Positions 16,902 through 24,825 of a DNA stretch of 64,000 nucleotides are shown here, one piece after another. The stretch is from Tropicibacter sp. R16_0 (lineage in GTDB: Bacteria > Pseudomonadota > Alphaproteobacteria > Rhodobacterales > Rhodobacteraceae): the NCBI RefSeq assembly GCF_017743935.1, contig NZ_JAGHRE010000004.1, positions 186,001 to 250,000 of the forward strand. Direction: 5' to 3'. Every line of letters starts with the position of its first letter. Position 1 is the first letter of the stretch. The notes under the pieces were generated by a model. That model was not told where the DNA came from, made no database searches, and saw nothing but the letters and a program-made list of their open reading frames with translations. Made by a program: the position numbers and the translations under genes.

Positions 16902-18299
16902 TCAGGATGCGGCCTTCATCATGTCTTTTTCGATGAGCTCTGCATGCGCTTCATCCAGGGATTTGCGAATCCGTTTCATCATCTCGTCAATGTCCGCAGG
17001 GGTCAGGATGAGGGGTGGCGAGATGATCATGCGGTCGCCAACATGGCGCATCACCAGATTATTGGCAAAGCAACGGTCGCGACAGACATAGCCAACGGTG
17101 CCCGGCTCGGTCGCAAATTTCGCGCGGCTTGCCTTGTCCGGGGTCAGGGCGATCGACGCCATCATGCCACAGATCTTGGCCTCGCCCACCAGCGGGTGGT
17201 CGATCAGGGCTTCCCACTTCTCTTTCAGATAGGGGGCAGCCACGTCGCGGACATGATCCACGATGCCCTCTTCCTCGAGGATGCGCAGGTTTTCCAATGC
17301 GACGGCGGCTGCCACCGGGTGACCCGAGTAGGTATAGCCGTGGTTGAATTCACCGCCTGCGATCACTTCGGCGACTTCGTCACAAACAATGGATCCGCCG
17401 ATGGGCGCATAGCCCGAGCTGAGGCCTTTGGCGATGGTCATGATGTGGGGCTTGATGCCGACAGTTTGCGAGCCGAACCAATCGCCGGTCCGGCCAAAGC
17501 CGCAGATCACCTCGTCCGCGATCAGCAGGATATCGTATTTGTCGCAAATCCGCTGAATCTCGGGCCAATAGGTCTCCGGCGGCACGATCACACCGCCCGC
17601 ACCTTGAATGGGTTCGCCGATAAAGGCCGCGACGCGATCCTCGCCCAGTTCCAGGATGGCTTTTTCCAGTTCTTGCGCGCGGGCCAAGCCAAAGTCTTCG
17701 GGCGACATGTCGCCGCCTTCGGCCCACCAGTTGGGCTGGTCGATGTGGTGAATGTCGGGGATCGGCATGCCGCCTTGGGCGTGCATGTGGACCATACCGC
17801 CCAAGGACCCCGACCCAACGGACGAGCCATGATAGGCATTCTTGCGGCTGATGATGATGTTCTTGTCCGGCTGGCCCTTGTTGGCCCAATAGGTGCGCAC
17901 CATGCGGATGTTGGTGTCGTTGGCCTCGGACCCGCCGGCGGCAAAGAACACGTGGTTCAGATCACCGGGCGCCAGTTCTGCCAGCTTGTTGGCCAAAGCG
18001 ATGGCGGGCACATGGGTGGTCTGAAAGAAGGTGTTGTAATAGGGCAGTTCGCGCATCTGGCGCGCAGCAACCTCGGCCAGCTCGTCCCGGCCGTAGCCGA
18101 TGTTGACGCACCATAGACCCGCCATGGCATCCAGAATCTCCTCACCCTCGCTGTCGGTCAGGTAGACCCCTTTGGCCCGCGTGATGACACGTGCGCCCTT
18201 TTTCGCCAGCTCATCGTTGGCGGTGAAAGGGTGCATGTGATGGGCGGCATCCAGGGCCTGAAGCTCGGCCGTGGGGAGATGGTTCGTGATGGTAGACAT
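16902..18299 (-). CDS. Class III aminotransferase, SpuC-like (putrescine/polyamine:pyruvate)
   Basis: The 465-residue PLP enzyme of fold type I has AAGGSEANDTNIRM (phosphate loop), AYHGSS, the LLIADEVICGFGRTG aspartate motif and the Schiff-base lysine in TIAKGLSSGYAPIG. The start at 18299 follows GAGGAG; six further in-frame codons upstream are less likely. Closest remembered types are SpuC and beta-alanine/omega-amino acid:pyruvate transaminases. Placement between two polyamine importers and beside a GntR regulator favours putrescine-type substrates, giving aminobutyraldehyde for catabolism. Confidence 0.85.
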   Translation of the reverse strand: MSTITNHLPTAELQALDAAHHMHPFTANDELAKKGARVITRAKGVYLTDSEGEEILDAMAGLWCVNIGYGRDELAEVAARQMRELPYYNTFFQTTHVPAIALANKLAELAPGDLNHVFFAAGGSEANDTNIRMVRTYWANKGQPDKNIIISRKNAYHGSSVGSGSLGGMVHMHAQGGMPIPDIHHIDQPNWWAEGGDMSPEDFGLARAQELEKAILELGEDRVAAFIGEPIQGAGGVIVPPETYWPEIQRICDKYDILLIADEVICGFGRTGDWFGSQTVGIKPHIMTIAKGLSSGYAPIGGSIVCDEVAEVIAGGEFNHGYTYSGHPVAAAVALENLRILEEEGIVDHVRDVAAPYLKEKWEALIDHPLVGEAKICGMMASIALTPDKASRAKFATEPGTVGYVCRDRCFANNLVMRHVGDRMIISPPLILTPADIDEMMKRIRKSLDEAHAELIEKDMMKAAS

Positions 18300-18335
18300 G
18301 ATGCGGACTCCTCGCAAAAGGGCTTTGAACGCAGA

Positions 18336-18349
18336 ATATGATCAAATTT
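18336..18349 (+). promoter_or_regulatory. TGATCAAA motif upstream of the aminotransferase
   Basis: ATATGATCAAATTT, 37 bp upstream of the aminotransferase start and between it and the GntR gene. The same core recurs at 19044-19057 and 19141-19154. Confidence 0.4.
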
Positions 18350-18373
18350 CCCTGAGTCAATCGGCAAGCTGCG

Positions 18374-19054
18374 TCATGCGGTGTTTGCCAACATCCCGAC
18401 CATCAGTTCCATGCCTTGTTCAACGTCCTGCTCCATAGCGCGACCGGCGGCCGATGCATCGCCATTGCGCAGGGCGATCAACATGTCCTTATGCCGGTCG
18501 GGCAGGTTTTGCGTTCCAAAACGGCCACATACGACGCGCAGAGAGGGCCCGAATCGCAACCACATCCGATCCGCGAGATCCCTCATGATGGGCGCATCCG
18601 CCGCCCCGTACAGGGCCTCATGGAACTCGTGGTTGTGGCGCAAGTACCCGGCAACGTCGCCGACCGAAATGGCGCGATCCAGTGCATCATCAATGGCCTC
18701 AAGCGCGTCCACCTGGGCCGGTGTGATACGGATCGCAGCCCTGCGGGCAAGCTCGGACTCGGTTGATTTTCTTACGTAAATCAACTGTTCGACATCATTG
18801 GCAGTCAGGACCGGAACGCTTACGCGCCTATTGCCCTGAAAAATCAGTGCCCCGTCCGAGATCAGACGGCGGATCGCTTCGCGAACGGGCGTCATGCCTA
18901 CACCTAGCGAATCGGTCAGGCCCTGAATGGTCACAGCCTGCCCTGGAGCCATCTCTCCGAACAGAATCTGCGCCTTGAGCGTCTGGTATACCTGCTCATG
19001 CGCCGGGCGTTTTTCGGTTTCCGGATTTCCAGCCGGTGCCTTATTTTTGATCAT
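18374..19054 (-). CDS. GntR-family regulator, FCD subfamily
   Basis: The protein has 226 residues from the ATG at 19054 (a TTG two codons earlier is also possible). A winged helix at about 18-82 (VYQTLKAQILFGEMAPGQ then LGVGMTPVREAIRRLISDGAL) is followed by an all-helical FCD domain (about 92-215) with the metal-site pattern HNHEFHEALY and the later RHKDML. It sits between the aminotransferase (same strand) and potF (divergent), so it is the probable local polyamine regulator. Its own start lies over one of three TGATCAAA motifs, suggesting autoregulation. Confidence 0.9.
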   Translation of the reverse strand: MIKNKAPAGNPETEKRPAHEQVYQTLKAQILFGEMAPGQAVTIQGLTDSLGVGMTPVREAIRRLISDGALIFQGNRRVSVPVLTANDVEQLIYVRKSTESELARRAAIRITPAQVDALEAIDDALDRAISVGDVAGYLRHNHEFHEALYGAADAPIMRDLADRMWLRFGPSLRVVCGRFGTQNLPDRHKDMLIALRNGDASAAGRAMEQDVEQGMELMVGMLANTA

Positions 19055-19057
19055 ATT
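19044..19057 (-). promoter_or_regulatory. TGATCAAA motif at the GntR gene start
   Basis: On the minus strand ATATGATCAAAA overlaps the first codons of the GntR gene. It matches ATATGATCAAAT upstream of the aminotransferase at 11 of 12 positions. Confidence 0.35.
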
Positions 19058-19140
19058 CAAGGGGATTGACCCAATTTTTCCTAAGTTATTCCACGCTTGC
19101 TTTGAGTGGAATCATAAACACTGTTGCCGCAGAAGGCAAA

Positions 19141-19154
19141 ACTTGATCAAATCT
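19141..19154 (+). promoter_or_regulatory. TGATCAAA motif upstream of potF
   Basis: ACTTGATCAAATCT, 45 bp before the potF start. Third copy of the TGATCAAA core in this regulon-sized region. Confidence 0.4.
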
Positions 19155-19198
19155 AGGCAGGCGGGAGCATACCCGCTGCCACGCAGGGAGACACTCAT

Positions 19199-20284
19199 AT
19201 GAAATTCAAAACGCTCACGCTGACAGCCGTGATGGCGCTTGCAACTTCGGCGGCCTTTGCCGAAGAGGTCCGCGTCTACAACTGGTCCGACTACATCGAC
19301 GAAGAGTTGCTGACCAAGTTCGAAGAAGAAACCGGGATCAAGCTGATCTACGACGTGTTCGACAGCAACGAGGTTCTGGAAACCAAAATGCTGGCCGGTG
19401 GGTCGGGTTACGACGTCGTGGTTCCGTCCGGCACCTTCCTGCAACGGCAAATTCAGGCTGGGGCATTTCAAAAGCTGGACATGTCCAAGCTGCCGAACGC
19501 CGTCAACCTGTGGGACGTGATCCAGGACCGTACGTCCGGCTATGACCCGGACAACGCCTATTCGATCAACTACATGTGGGGCACGACCGGCCTTGGCGTG
19601 AACGTCGGCAAGGTCAAAGAGGTGCTGGGTGACGATGCGCCGATGGGCAGCATGGACCTGGTGCTCAAGCCCGAGAACATGGAAAAGCTTGCATCATGTG
19701 GGGTGCATTTCCTGGACGCGCCGTCGGAAATGATCCCGATGGTCCTACAATATCTGGGTGAAGACCCTGACAGCCACGACAAAGATGTGATCGCCAAGGC
19801 CGAGCCGATCCTGGCTGCGGTGCGTCCGCACATCCAGAAGTTCCACAGCTCGGAATACATCAACGCGCTTGCCAATGGCGACATCTGCGTGGCCGTTGGT
19901 TGGTCTGGCGACATCTTGCAGGCCCGTGATCGCGCGGCCGAGGCCGACAATGGGGTCGAGATTGCCTATAACGCCTTCTCGCAAGGCTCGCTGATGTGGT
20001 TCGACCAAATGGCCATTCCTGCGGACGCCCCCAACCCGGACGCGGCGCACAAGTTCCTGAACTTCATCCTGGACGCCGAAAACATGGCGGCGGCGTCGAA
20101 CTATGTCTACTACGCCAACGGCAACAAAGCCTCGCAGCCGCTGCTGGAATCCGATGTGATCGATGACCCTGCGATCTATCCGGATGAGGCGACGATGGAA
20201 AACCTCTATATCACAACGCCTTACCCTGCCAAAACCCAGCGGGTTGTGACGCGTCTGTGGACCAAGATCAAATCGGGCACCTGA
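19199..20284 (+). CDS. potF: Periplasmic putrescine-binding protein (PotF/SpuD-like)
   Basis: The 361-residue protein has a signal peptide ending SAAFA and the PotF-type mature start EEVRVYNWSDYIDEELL. Further family motifs are YDVVVPSG, MWGTTGLGVNV, VGWSGDILQARDRA and MWFDQMAIPADAPN; acidic residues here bind polyamine amines in the family. It leads a four-gene plus-strand operon, separated from potG by a strong terminator-like hairpin that may set high binding-protein levels. The ATG follows GGGAGAC. Confidence 0.92.
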   Translation: MKFKTLTLTAVMALATSAAFAEEVRVYNWSDYIDEELLTKFEEETGIKLIYDVFDSNEVLETKMLAGGSGYDVVVPSGTFLQRQIQAGAFQKLDMSKLPNAVNLWDVIQDRTSGYDPDNAYSINYMWGTTGLGVNVGKVKEVLGDDAPMGSMDLVLKPENMEKLASCGVHFLDAPSEMIPMVLQYLGEDPDSHDKDVIAKAEPILAAVRPHIQKFHSSEYINALANGDICVAVGWSGDILQARDRAAEADNGVEIAYNAFSQGSLMWFDQMAIPADAPNPDAAHKFLNFILDAENMAAASNYVYYANGNKASQPLLESDVIDDPAIYPDEATMENLYITTPYPAKTQRVVTRLWTKIKSGT

Positions 20285-20297
20285 TTTGAAACAGTCA

Positions 20298-20329
20298 AAC
20301 GGCCGGGCGCAATTGCCCGGCCGTTTTTG
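20298..20329 (+). terminator. Stem-loop with T-run between potF and potG
   Basis: An 11-bp perfect stem (AACGGCCGGGC / GCCCGGCCGTT, loop 6) ending in TTTTT, 14 bp after the potF stop. It looks like a true intrinsic terminator, so potGHI expression depends on read-through or a promoter at 20330-20360. Confidence 0.8.
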
Positions 20330-20360
20330 GTTACACTGCAAGACCGAATAATCGGGACGT

Positions 20361-21500
20361 ATGGGGGATATCGTGAGTTCAACCGTTTTTGAGCCGTGGA
20401 CAGATCCACAGGCTGAACCGCTGATCCGTTTTCGAAATGTCACCAAAAAGTTTGGGTCGTTCACCGCGATCGACGACCTGACGTTGGACATCTACGAGCG
20501 TGAGTTCTTTGCCCTGCTTGGCCCGTCGGGCTGTGGTAAGACCACCATGATGCGCATGCTGGCAGGGTTTGAAAACCCGACCGAGGGCAGGATCGAACTT
20601 GCCGGTCGGGACATCGCCAACGTCCCCCCCAACAAACGCGCAGTGAACATGATGTTCCAGTCCTACGCGCTGTTTCCGCACCTGAACATCTGGGAAAACA
20701 TCGCCTTTGGCCTGCGTCGCGACAAGATGCCGAAACTCGACCTCGAGGCGCGGGTCGAAGAGATGCTCAAACTGACCCGGTTGGAGAAATTCGCGACCCG
20801 CAAGCCTCACCAGATCTCGGGCGGGCAACGTCAACGGGTGGCCCTTGCACGGTCATTGGCGAAGGCGCCGAAACTGCTGCTACTGGACGAGCCCTTGGGC
20901 GCGTTGGATAAAAAGCTGCGCCAAGACACGCAGTTCGAACTGATGGATATTCAGGAAAAGACTGGCACCACCTTCGTCATCGTGACCCACGACCAGGAAG
21001 AGGCGATGACAGTGGCCAGCCGCGTTGCTGTCATGGACGAAGGCCAGCTGATGCAGGTGGCCACACCAGACCGGATTTATGAGAACCCGGAATCGGTATA
21101 TGTTGCTGATTTCATTGGGGATGTGAACATCATCCAAGGTCGCGCATCTGCTGCGGGTGATGACACCTACAGCATTGATTGGGCCGAAGGGCAGGGGCAG
21201 TTGACCGCGACGTCGGGCACCTCGTTCGACAATGGCCAAACCTGCCATTTGGCCATTCGCCCCGAAAAGGTGACCATCACTGCCGAGCGCCCAGAAGGGG
21301 CTGACAACATGGTGCAGGGCCGGGTGCATGACATCGCTTATCTGGGCAACTTGTCGACCTATCATGTCGAACTGCCCAACGGCACGATCATTAAGGCGCA
21401 GACGGCCAACACTCGCCGTATCTCGCGCCGCAGTTTCACGTGGGAAGATCCGGTCTGGCTGTCGTGGACGGCCACCGCCGGTGTCTTGTTGGCCAACTGA
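20361..21500 (+). CDS. potG: Putrescine ABC transporter ATPase
   Basis: The 379-residue protein has Walker A GPSGCGKTT, Q-loop QSYALFPHLN, signature ISGGQRQR, Walker B LLLLDEP, H-loop IVTHDQEEAM, and a TOBE domain from about 285 (HLAIRPEKVTI). Its C-terminal half differs clearly from the PotA-like ATPase at 15588, so the two are separate systems and not a recent duplication. It overlaps potH by one base (TGATG). Confidence 0.94.
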   Translation: MGDIVSSTVFEPWTDPQAEPLIRFRNVTKKFGSFTAIDDLTLDIYEREFFALLGPSGCGKTTMMRMLAGFENPTEGRIELAGRDIANVPPNKRAVNMMFQSYALFPHLNIWENIAFGLRRDKMPKLDLEARVEEMLKLTRLEKFATRKPHQISGGQRQRVALARSLAKAPKLLLLDEPLGALDKKLRQDTQFELMDIQEKTGTTFVIVTHDQEEAMTVASRVAVMDEGQLMQVATPDRIYENPESVYVADFIGDVNIIQGRASAAGDDTYSIDWAEGQGQLTATSGTSFDNGQTCHLAIRPEKVTITAERPEGADNMVQGRVHDIAYLGNLSTYHVELPNGTIIKAQTANTRRISRRSFTWEDPVWLSWTATAGVLLAN

Positions 21501-22390
21501 TGCGCCGCGCCGTTCTGATCGCCATTCCCTACGCCTGGTTGCTGGCGTTGTTTCTGGTGCCATTTGGCATTGTCCTGAAGATCTCGCTCAGCGACACAGC
21601 CATCGCTATCCCGCCCTATGTCCCGACACTTGATCTGGCCGAAGGGTGGGCCGGGTTCCGGGCTTTTCTGTCTGAGCTGGATTTTGAAAACTTCGTCTGG
21701 CTGACCGAAGATGACCTGTATTGGAAGGCTTATCTGAGCAGCCTCAAGATCGCCTTGATTTCGACCGTCTTTACCCTGCTGGTCGGCTATCCCATGGCCT
21801 ATGGCATGGCCCGCGCGCCCGAGGAATGGCGCGCGACGCTGATGATGCTGGTCATCCTGCCGTTCTGGACCTCGTTCCTGATCCGAGTCTATGCGTGGAT
21901 GGGCATCCTTAGTAACGAGGGGTTCCTGAACCAGGCGCTGCTGTGGCTGGGCGTGATTGGCGAGCCGCTTGCGCTGCTCAACACCAACACGGCCGTCTAC
22001 ATCGGCATCGTCTATACTTATCTGCCGTTCATGATCCTGCCGATCTATGCCGCGCTGGACCGGCTGGACGGGTCATTGATCGAGGCGGCCGAGGATTTGG
22101 GCTGTTCACGTTTGCAGGCCTTCTGGCTTGTGACCATTCCCCTGTCCCGCCCCGGGATCATCGCAGGATCATTCCTGGTCTTCATCCCGGTCCTGGGAGA
22201 GTTCGTGATCCCCTCGCTTTTGGGTGGGTCTGGCACGCTGATGATCGGCAAGGTTCTGTGGGAAGAGTTCTTCTCGAACCGTGACTGGCCAGTGGCAAGT
22301 GCCGTGGCCGTGGTGCTGCTGTTGATCCTTGTGATCCCCATTGTGCTGTTCCAGCGCAACCAGCAGAAACAGGCGGAGGCAGAGCAATGA
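21500..22390 (+). CDS. potH: Putrescine ABC transporter permease
   Basis: The 296-residue permease has six predicted helices and the EAA-type loop AAEDLGCSRLQAFWLVTIPLSRPG. The ATG at 21500 shares a base with the potG stop; a longer in-frame opening from 21440 would overlap potG by 61 bases and is rejected. It overlaps potI by 4 bp. It lacks the 140-residue insertion seen in the minus-strand PotB-like protein. Confidence 0.93.
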   Translation: MRRAVLIAIPYAWLLALFLVPFGIVLKISLSDTAIAIPPYVPTLDLAEGWAGFRAFLSELDFENFVWLTEDDLYWKAYLSSLKIALISTVFTLLVGYPMAYGMARAPEEWRATLMMLVILPFWTSFLIRVYAWMGILSNEGFLNQALLWLGVIGEPLALLNTNTAVYIGIVYTYLPFMILPIYAALDRLDGSLIEAAEDLGCSRLQAFWLVTIPLSRPGIIAGSFLVFIPVLGEFVIPSLLGGSGTLMIGKVLWEEFFSNRDWPVASAVAVVLLLILVIPIVLFQRNQQKQAEAEQ

Positions 22391-23205
22391 CCCGATTGAG
22401 TTGGTTCAATGTCGTCTCGCTGACGCTGGGGTTCGCGTTCCTGTATATCCCGATGCTGATCCTAATCATCTTCAGTTTCAATGAAAGCAAGCTGGTGACC
22501 GTCTGGGCCGGGTTTTCGACCAAATGGTACGGCGAACTGATGCAGAACGAGGCATTTTTGAACGCTGCCTGGGTCACGGTCAAAGTGGCCGTCATGTCGT
22601 CAACCCTGGCGACCGTGCTGGGGACAATGGCAGCTTATGTTATGGTCCGAGGGGGCCGTTTCATGGGGCGCACACTGTTTTCGGGCATGATCTATGCGCC
22701 GCTTGTGATGCCCGAGGTGATCACAGGTCTGTCGCTTCTGCTGCTGTTCATCGGGATCGGATTGGATCGCGGCGTGCTGACCATCGTGCTGGCCCATACG
22801 ACGTTTTCGATGTGCTATGTCTCGGTGGTGGTCTCGTCGCGGTTGGTGACTTTTGACCGTTCCCTGGAAGAGGCGGCCCTGGATCTGGGATGTTCACCGT
22901 CCGAGGCGTTTCGTCTTGTGACGTTGCCGATCATCGCACCTGCGGTGATCTCCGGTTGGCTTTTGGCCTTTACCTTGTCGTTGGATGATCTAGTGATTGC
23001 GTCTTTCACGTCTGGCCCATCGGCAACTACGCTCCCGATCAAGATCTTTTCGGCCGTGCGGCTTGGTGTTTCGCCCGAAATCAACGCATTGTCGACGATC
23101 ATGATCGCGATTGTCACGGTCGGGGTAATTACAGCATCGCTGGTCAGCAAGCGCGCCATGGTGCGACAAAAGCAAGAGGAGCAGGCAGCGGCCCGGACCA
23201 CCTGA
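22387..23205 (+). CDS. potI: Putrescine ABC transporter permease
   Basis: The 272-residue permease has the EAA-type loop AALDLGCSPSEAFRLVTLPIIAPA and LDDLVIASFTSGP near the C-terminus. Standard length, without the N-terminal extension of the minus-strand PotC-like protein. Last gene of potFGHI; its stop lies 3 bp from the end of a convergent phosphotransferase gene. Confidence 0.93.
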   Translation: MTRLSWFNVVSLTLGFAFLYIPMLILIIFSFNESKLVTVWAGFSTKWYGELMQNEAFLNAAWVTVKVAVMSSTLATVLGTMAAYVMVRGGRFMGRTLFSGMIYAPLVMPEVITGLSLLLLFIGIGLDRGVLTIVLAHTTFSMCYVSVVVSSRLVTFDRSLEEAALDLGCSPSEAFRLVTLPIIAPAVISGWLLAFTLSLDDLVIASFTSGPSATTLPIKIFSAVRLGVSPEINALSTIMIAIVTVGVITASLVSKRAMVRQKQEEQAAARTT

Positions 23206-23208
23206 CCC

Positions 23209-24108
23209 TTAGCAAAGGTCGAGCGCCGCCAATTCCAGCTCAAGGGCCTGGGCATAGTCGGCGGCGCCACGTTCCTGACGCCATAGGCAATAGGCCGCCA
23301 TGCGCCAATGGTACCAAGGGCGCAATTGCGCGTAACGCTCGACAATTGCTCGGTCGGGATACATCGCAAGGAATTGCTGCGTTTCTGCTGGTGTGAGAGG
23401 TGCTCCGCGGTACAGCAACTGCATCGCGGGCGACAGGAACATCGCCAGATCTTCGCTTGGATCTCCAATCGCGGGGCATTGCCAGTCAATCAGGATTGCC
23501 TGTCCGTTGTGCATCAACACGTTCCCCGGAACCGGATCGCCGTGGATCAACCTGCAATCGGACAGCGGTGGTACGCTGCTTTTGGGTTCGCGCTCACACA
23601 CTGCAACACGGGCGTCGGTTTGGCACTCGGACAGGATGGTCGATCCATGGGCTTTTAGGTCCGCGCTGCCGTTGCAGCCAACTTGCACATCCGACGGGGG
23701 CGGGAGTGAATGAAGCCGGTGCAAAACCTGTGCGACGGGCGCCGGATTCGAAGACCAGCAAATACCTGGCGCGTGATCGTATAGCACCCAATCCCCGTCA
23801 TCGAAGGGACCGCTCGCCAGCAATTTGGGCGCAATCCCGGTCAATTCGAGCTCGCGCAGGCACAAGCTTTCCAGCTTTGGGTCATTCCGAAACAAGGGGT
23901 TGGGTAAATCGTTGCGATAGAGCTTTAGAACCGCGTATCGGCGCTGTCCCAAAACCTTCCACACCCGATTCGTGCGACCGCCCAACAACACCTCGAACCG
24001 GTCACCGATCTGGGCCAGTCGCCGGTCAATCAGGACCGAAATCAGGCCGGGCGGCGGCATTTCCTCAAGATCAGACAGCGCAGTGCTCCGGCGGATGGGC
24101 TGGATCAA
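23209..24108 (-). CDS. Aminoglycoside/choline phosphotransferase-family kinase
   Basis: The 299-residue protein has an eukaryotic-like kinase fold of the APH/choline kinase type: the Gly-rich LLGGRTNRVWKV, the catalytic loop RLIHGDPVPGNVL (HxD with downstream Asn), and the metal motif ILIDWQCPAIGDPSEDLA. The start is uncertain: TTG at 24108 lacks a strong ribosome site, and ATG at 24060 directly follows GAGGAA. It could phosphorylate choline, ethanolamine or another small molecule; no neighbour settles this. Confidence 0.8.
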   Translation of the reverse strand: MIQPIRRSTALSDLEEMPPPGLISVLIDRRLAQIGDRFEVLLGGRTNRVWKVLGQRRYAVLKLYRNDLPNPLFRNDPKLESLCLRELELTGIAPKLLASGPFDDGDWVLYDHAPGICWSSNPAPVAQVLHRLHSLPPPSDVQVGCNGSADLKAHGSTILSECQTDARVAVCEREPKSSVPPLSDCRLIHGDPVPGNVLMHNGQAILIDWQCPAIGDPSEDLAMFLSPAMQLLYRGAPLTPAETQQFLAMYPDRAIVERYAQLRPWYHWRMAAYCLWRQERGAADYAQALELELAALDLC

Positions 24109-24154
24109 CGCCAGCGGACTTCAGTACAAGATCCCGCCCATGTTTTGGCAGAGG

Positions 24155-24823
24155 TTATCCCTGCGCGCGCACAGCCGTGACGTTCGACGCCAAAATCGCC
24201 TGTCCGCCCTCAAGGATCAAGGTCACTTCGCCATTCTGAACCTGGGCTTCTATGACATCATTGTACACGGCGGCTGTTTGCTCGTTCAGAACGGTGCCGT
24301 CTTTGCGGCTTTCAACAGCAAAACTGTACAACCCCGACGGGCGCGCCGTGCCTGCTTCGTCCAACCCCGTCCACTCAAAGGGGGTGGAGGATACGGGGAT
24401 GGATTTTCGCTCCACAACGGTTCCCTCGGTGTTGCGGACGACCAGAACCGCTTCGGTCGCTTCCGCGTGCAGAGACGGTGAAACGGTGATGGGCTGGCCA
24501 GTGTAGTTGGCAGGAGCAACGGCTCGTGCCTCTTTGCCGATCCAATTGGACAGCTCGGCTATGGGGTTGCCGCCCAGCTTGTTGACCAATGCCTCAAGCG
24601 TTTGGTTTGTCTTGGTTTGTTGTTCGACCATCGAAAACTGCGCCAGTTGAGCCGCATATTCCGAGGAATCCAAAGGCTCCAGCGGGTCCTGATTCTGTGC
24701 CTGAACCGTAAGCATCCTCAGGAAGGTTTCGAAATCCGTCGCAATCTGCGGGGCCTTGCTTGACGAGGATGTGTTGGTGGCCGACGTGTTCGTGCCATTC
24801 GACTGTGTGGTTTCGGTGATCAT
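24155..24823 (-). CDS. flgD: Flagellar hook assembly scaffold protein
   Basis: The 222-residue hook-cap protein is required for polymerisation of FlgE at the distal end of the growing hook. A Ser/Thr-rich N-terminus precedes the family core FLRMLTVQAQNQDPLEPLDS and EYAAQLAQFSMVEQ. The C-terminal half has the FLG/Tudor-like fold (FEWTGLDEAGTARPSGLY). ATG at 24823 follows GAGG at 8 bp and lies 2 bp past the fliK stop; an in-frame TTG at 24829 would overlap. Coupled to fliK. Confidence 0.94.
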   Translation of the reverse strand: MITETTQSNGTNTSATNTSSSSKAPQIATDFETFLRMLTVQAQNQDPLEPLDSSEYAAQLAQFSMVEQQTKTNQTLEALVNKLGGNPIAELSNWIGKEARAVAPANYTGQPITVSPSLHAEATEAVLVVRNTEGTVVERKSIPVSSTPFEWTGLDEAGTARPSGLYSFAVESRKDGTVLNEQTAAVYNDVIEAQVQNGEVTLILEGGQAILASNVTAVRAQG

Positions 24824-24825
24824 TG

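Noticed and set aside
16848-18116. 422-codon plus-strand open frame over the aminotransferase
   Set aside because: Antisense shadow of a recognised PLP enzyme.
20361-23205. Possibility that potGHI are a recent duplicate of the minus-strand importer
   Set aside because: ATPase and permease sequences, permease lengths and insertions differ strongly; both are better read as separate old systems.
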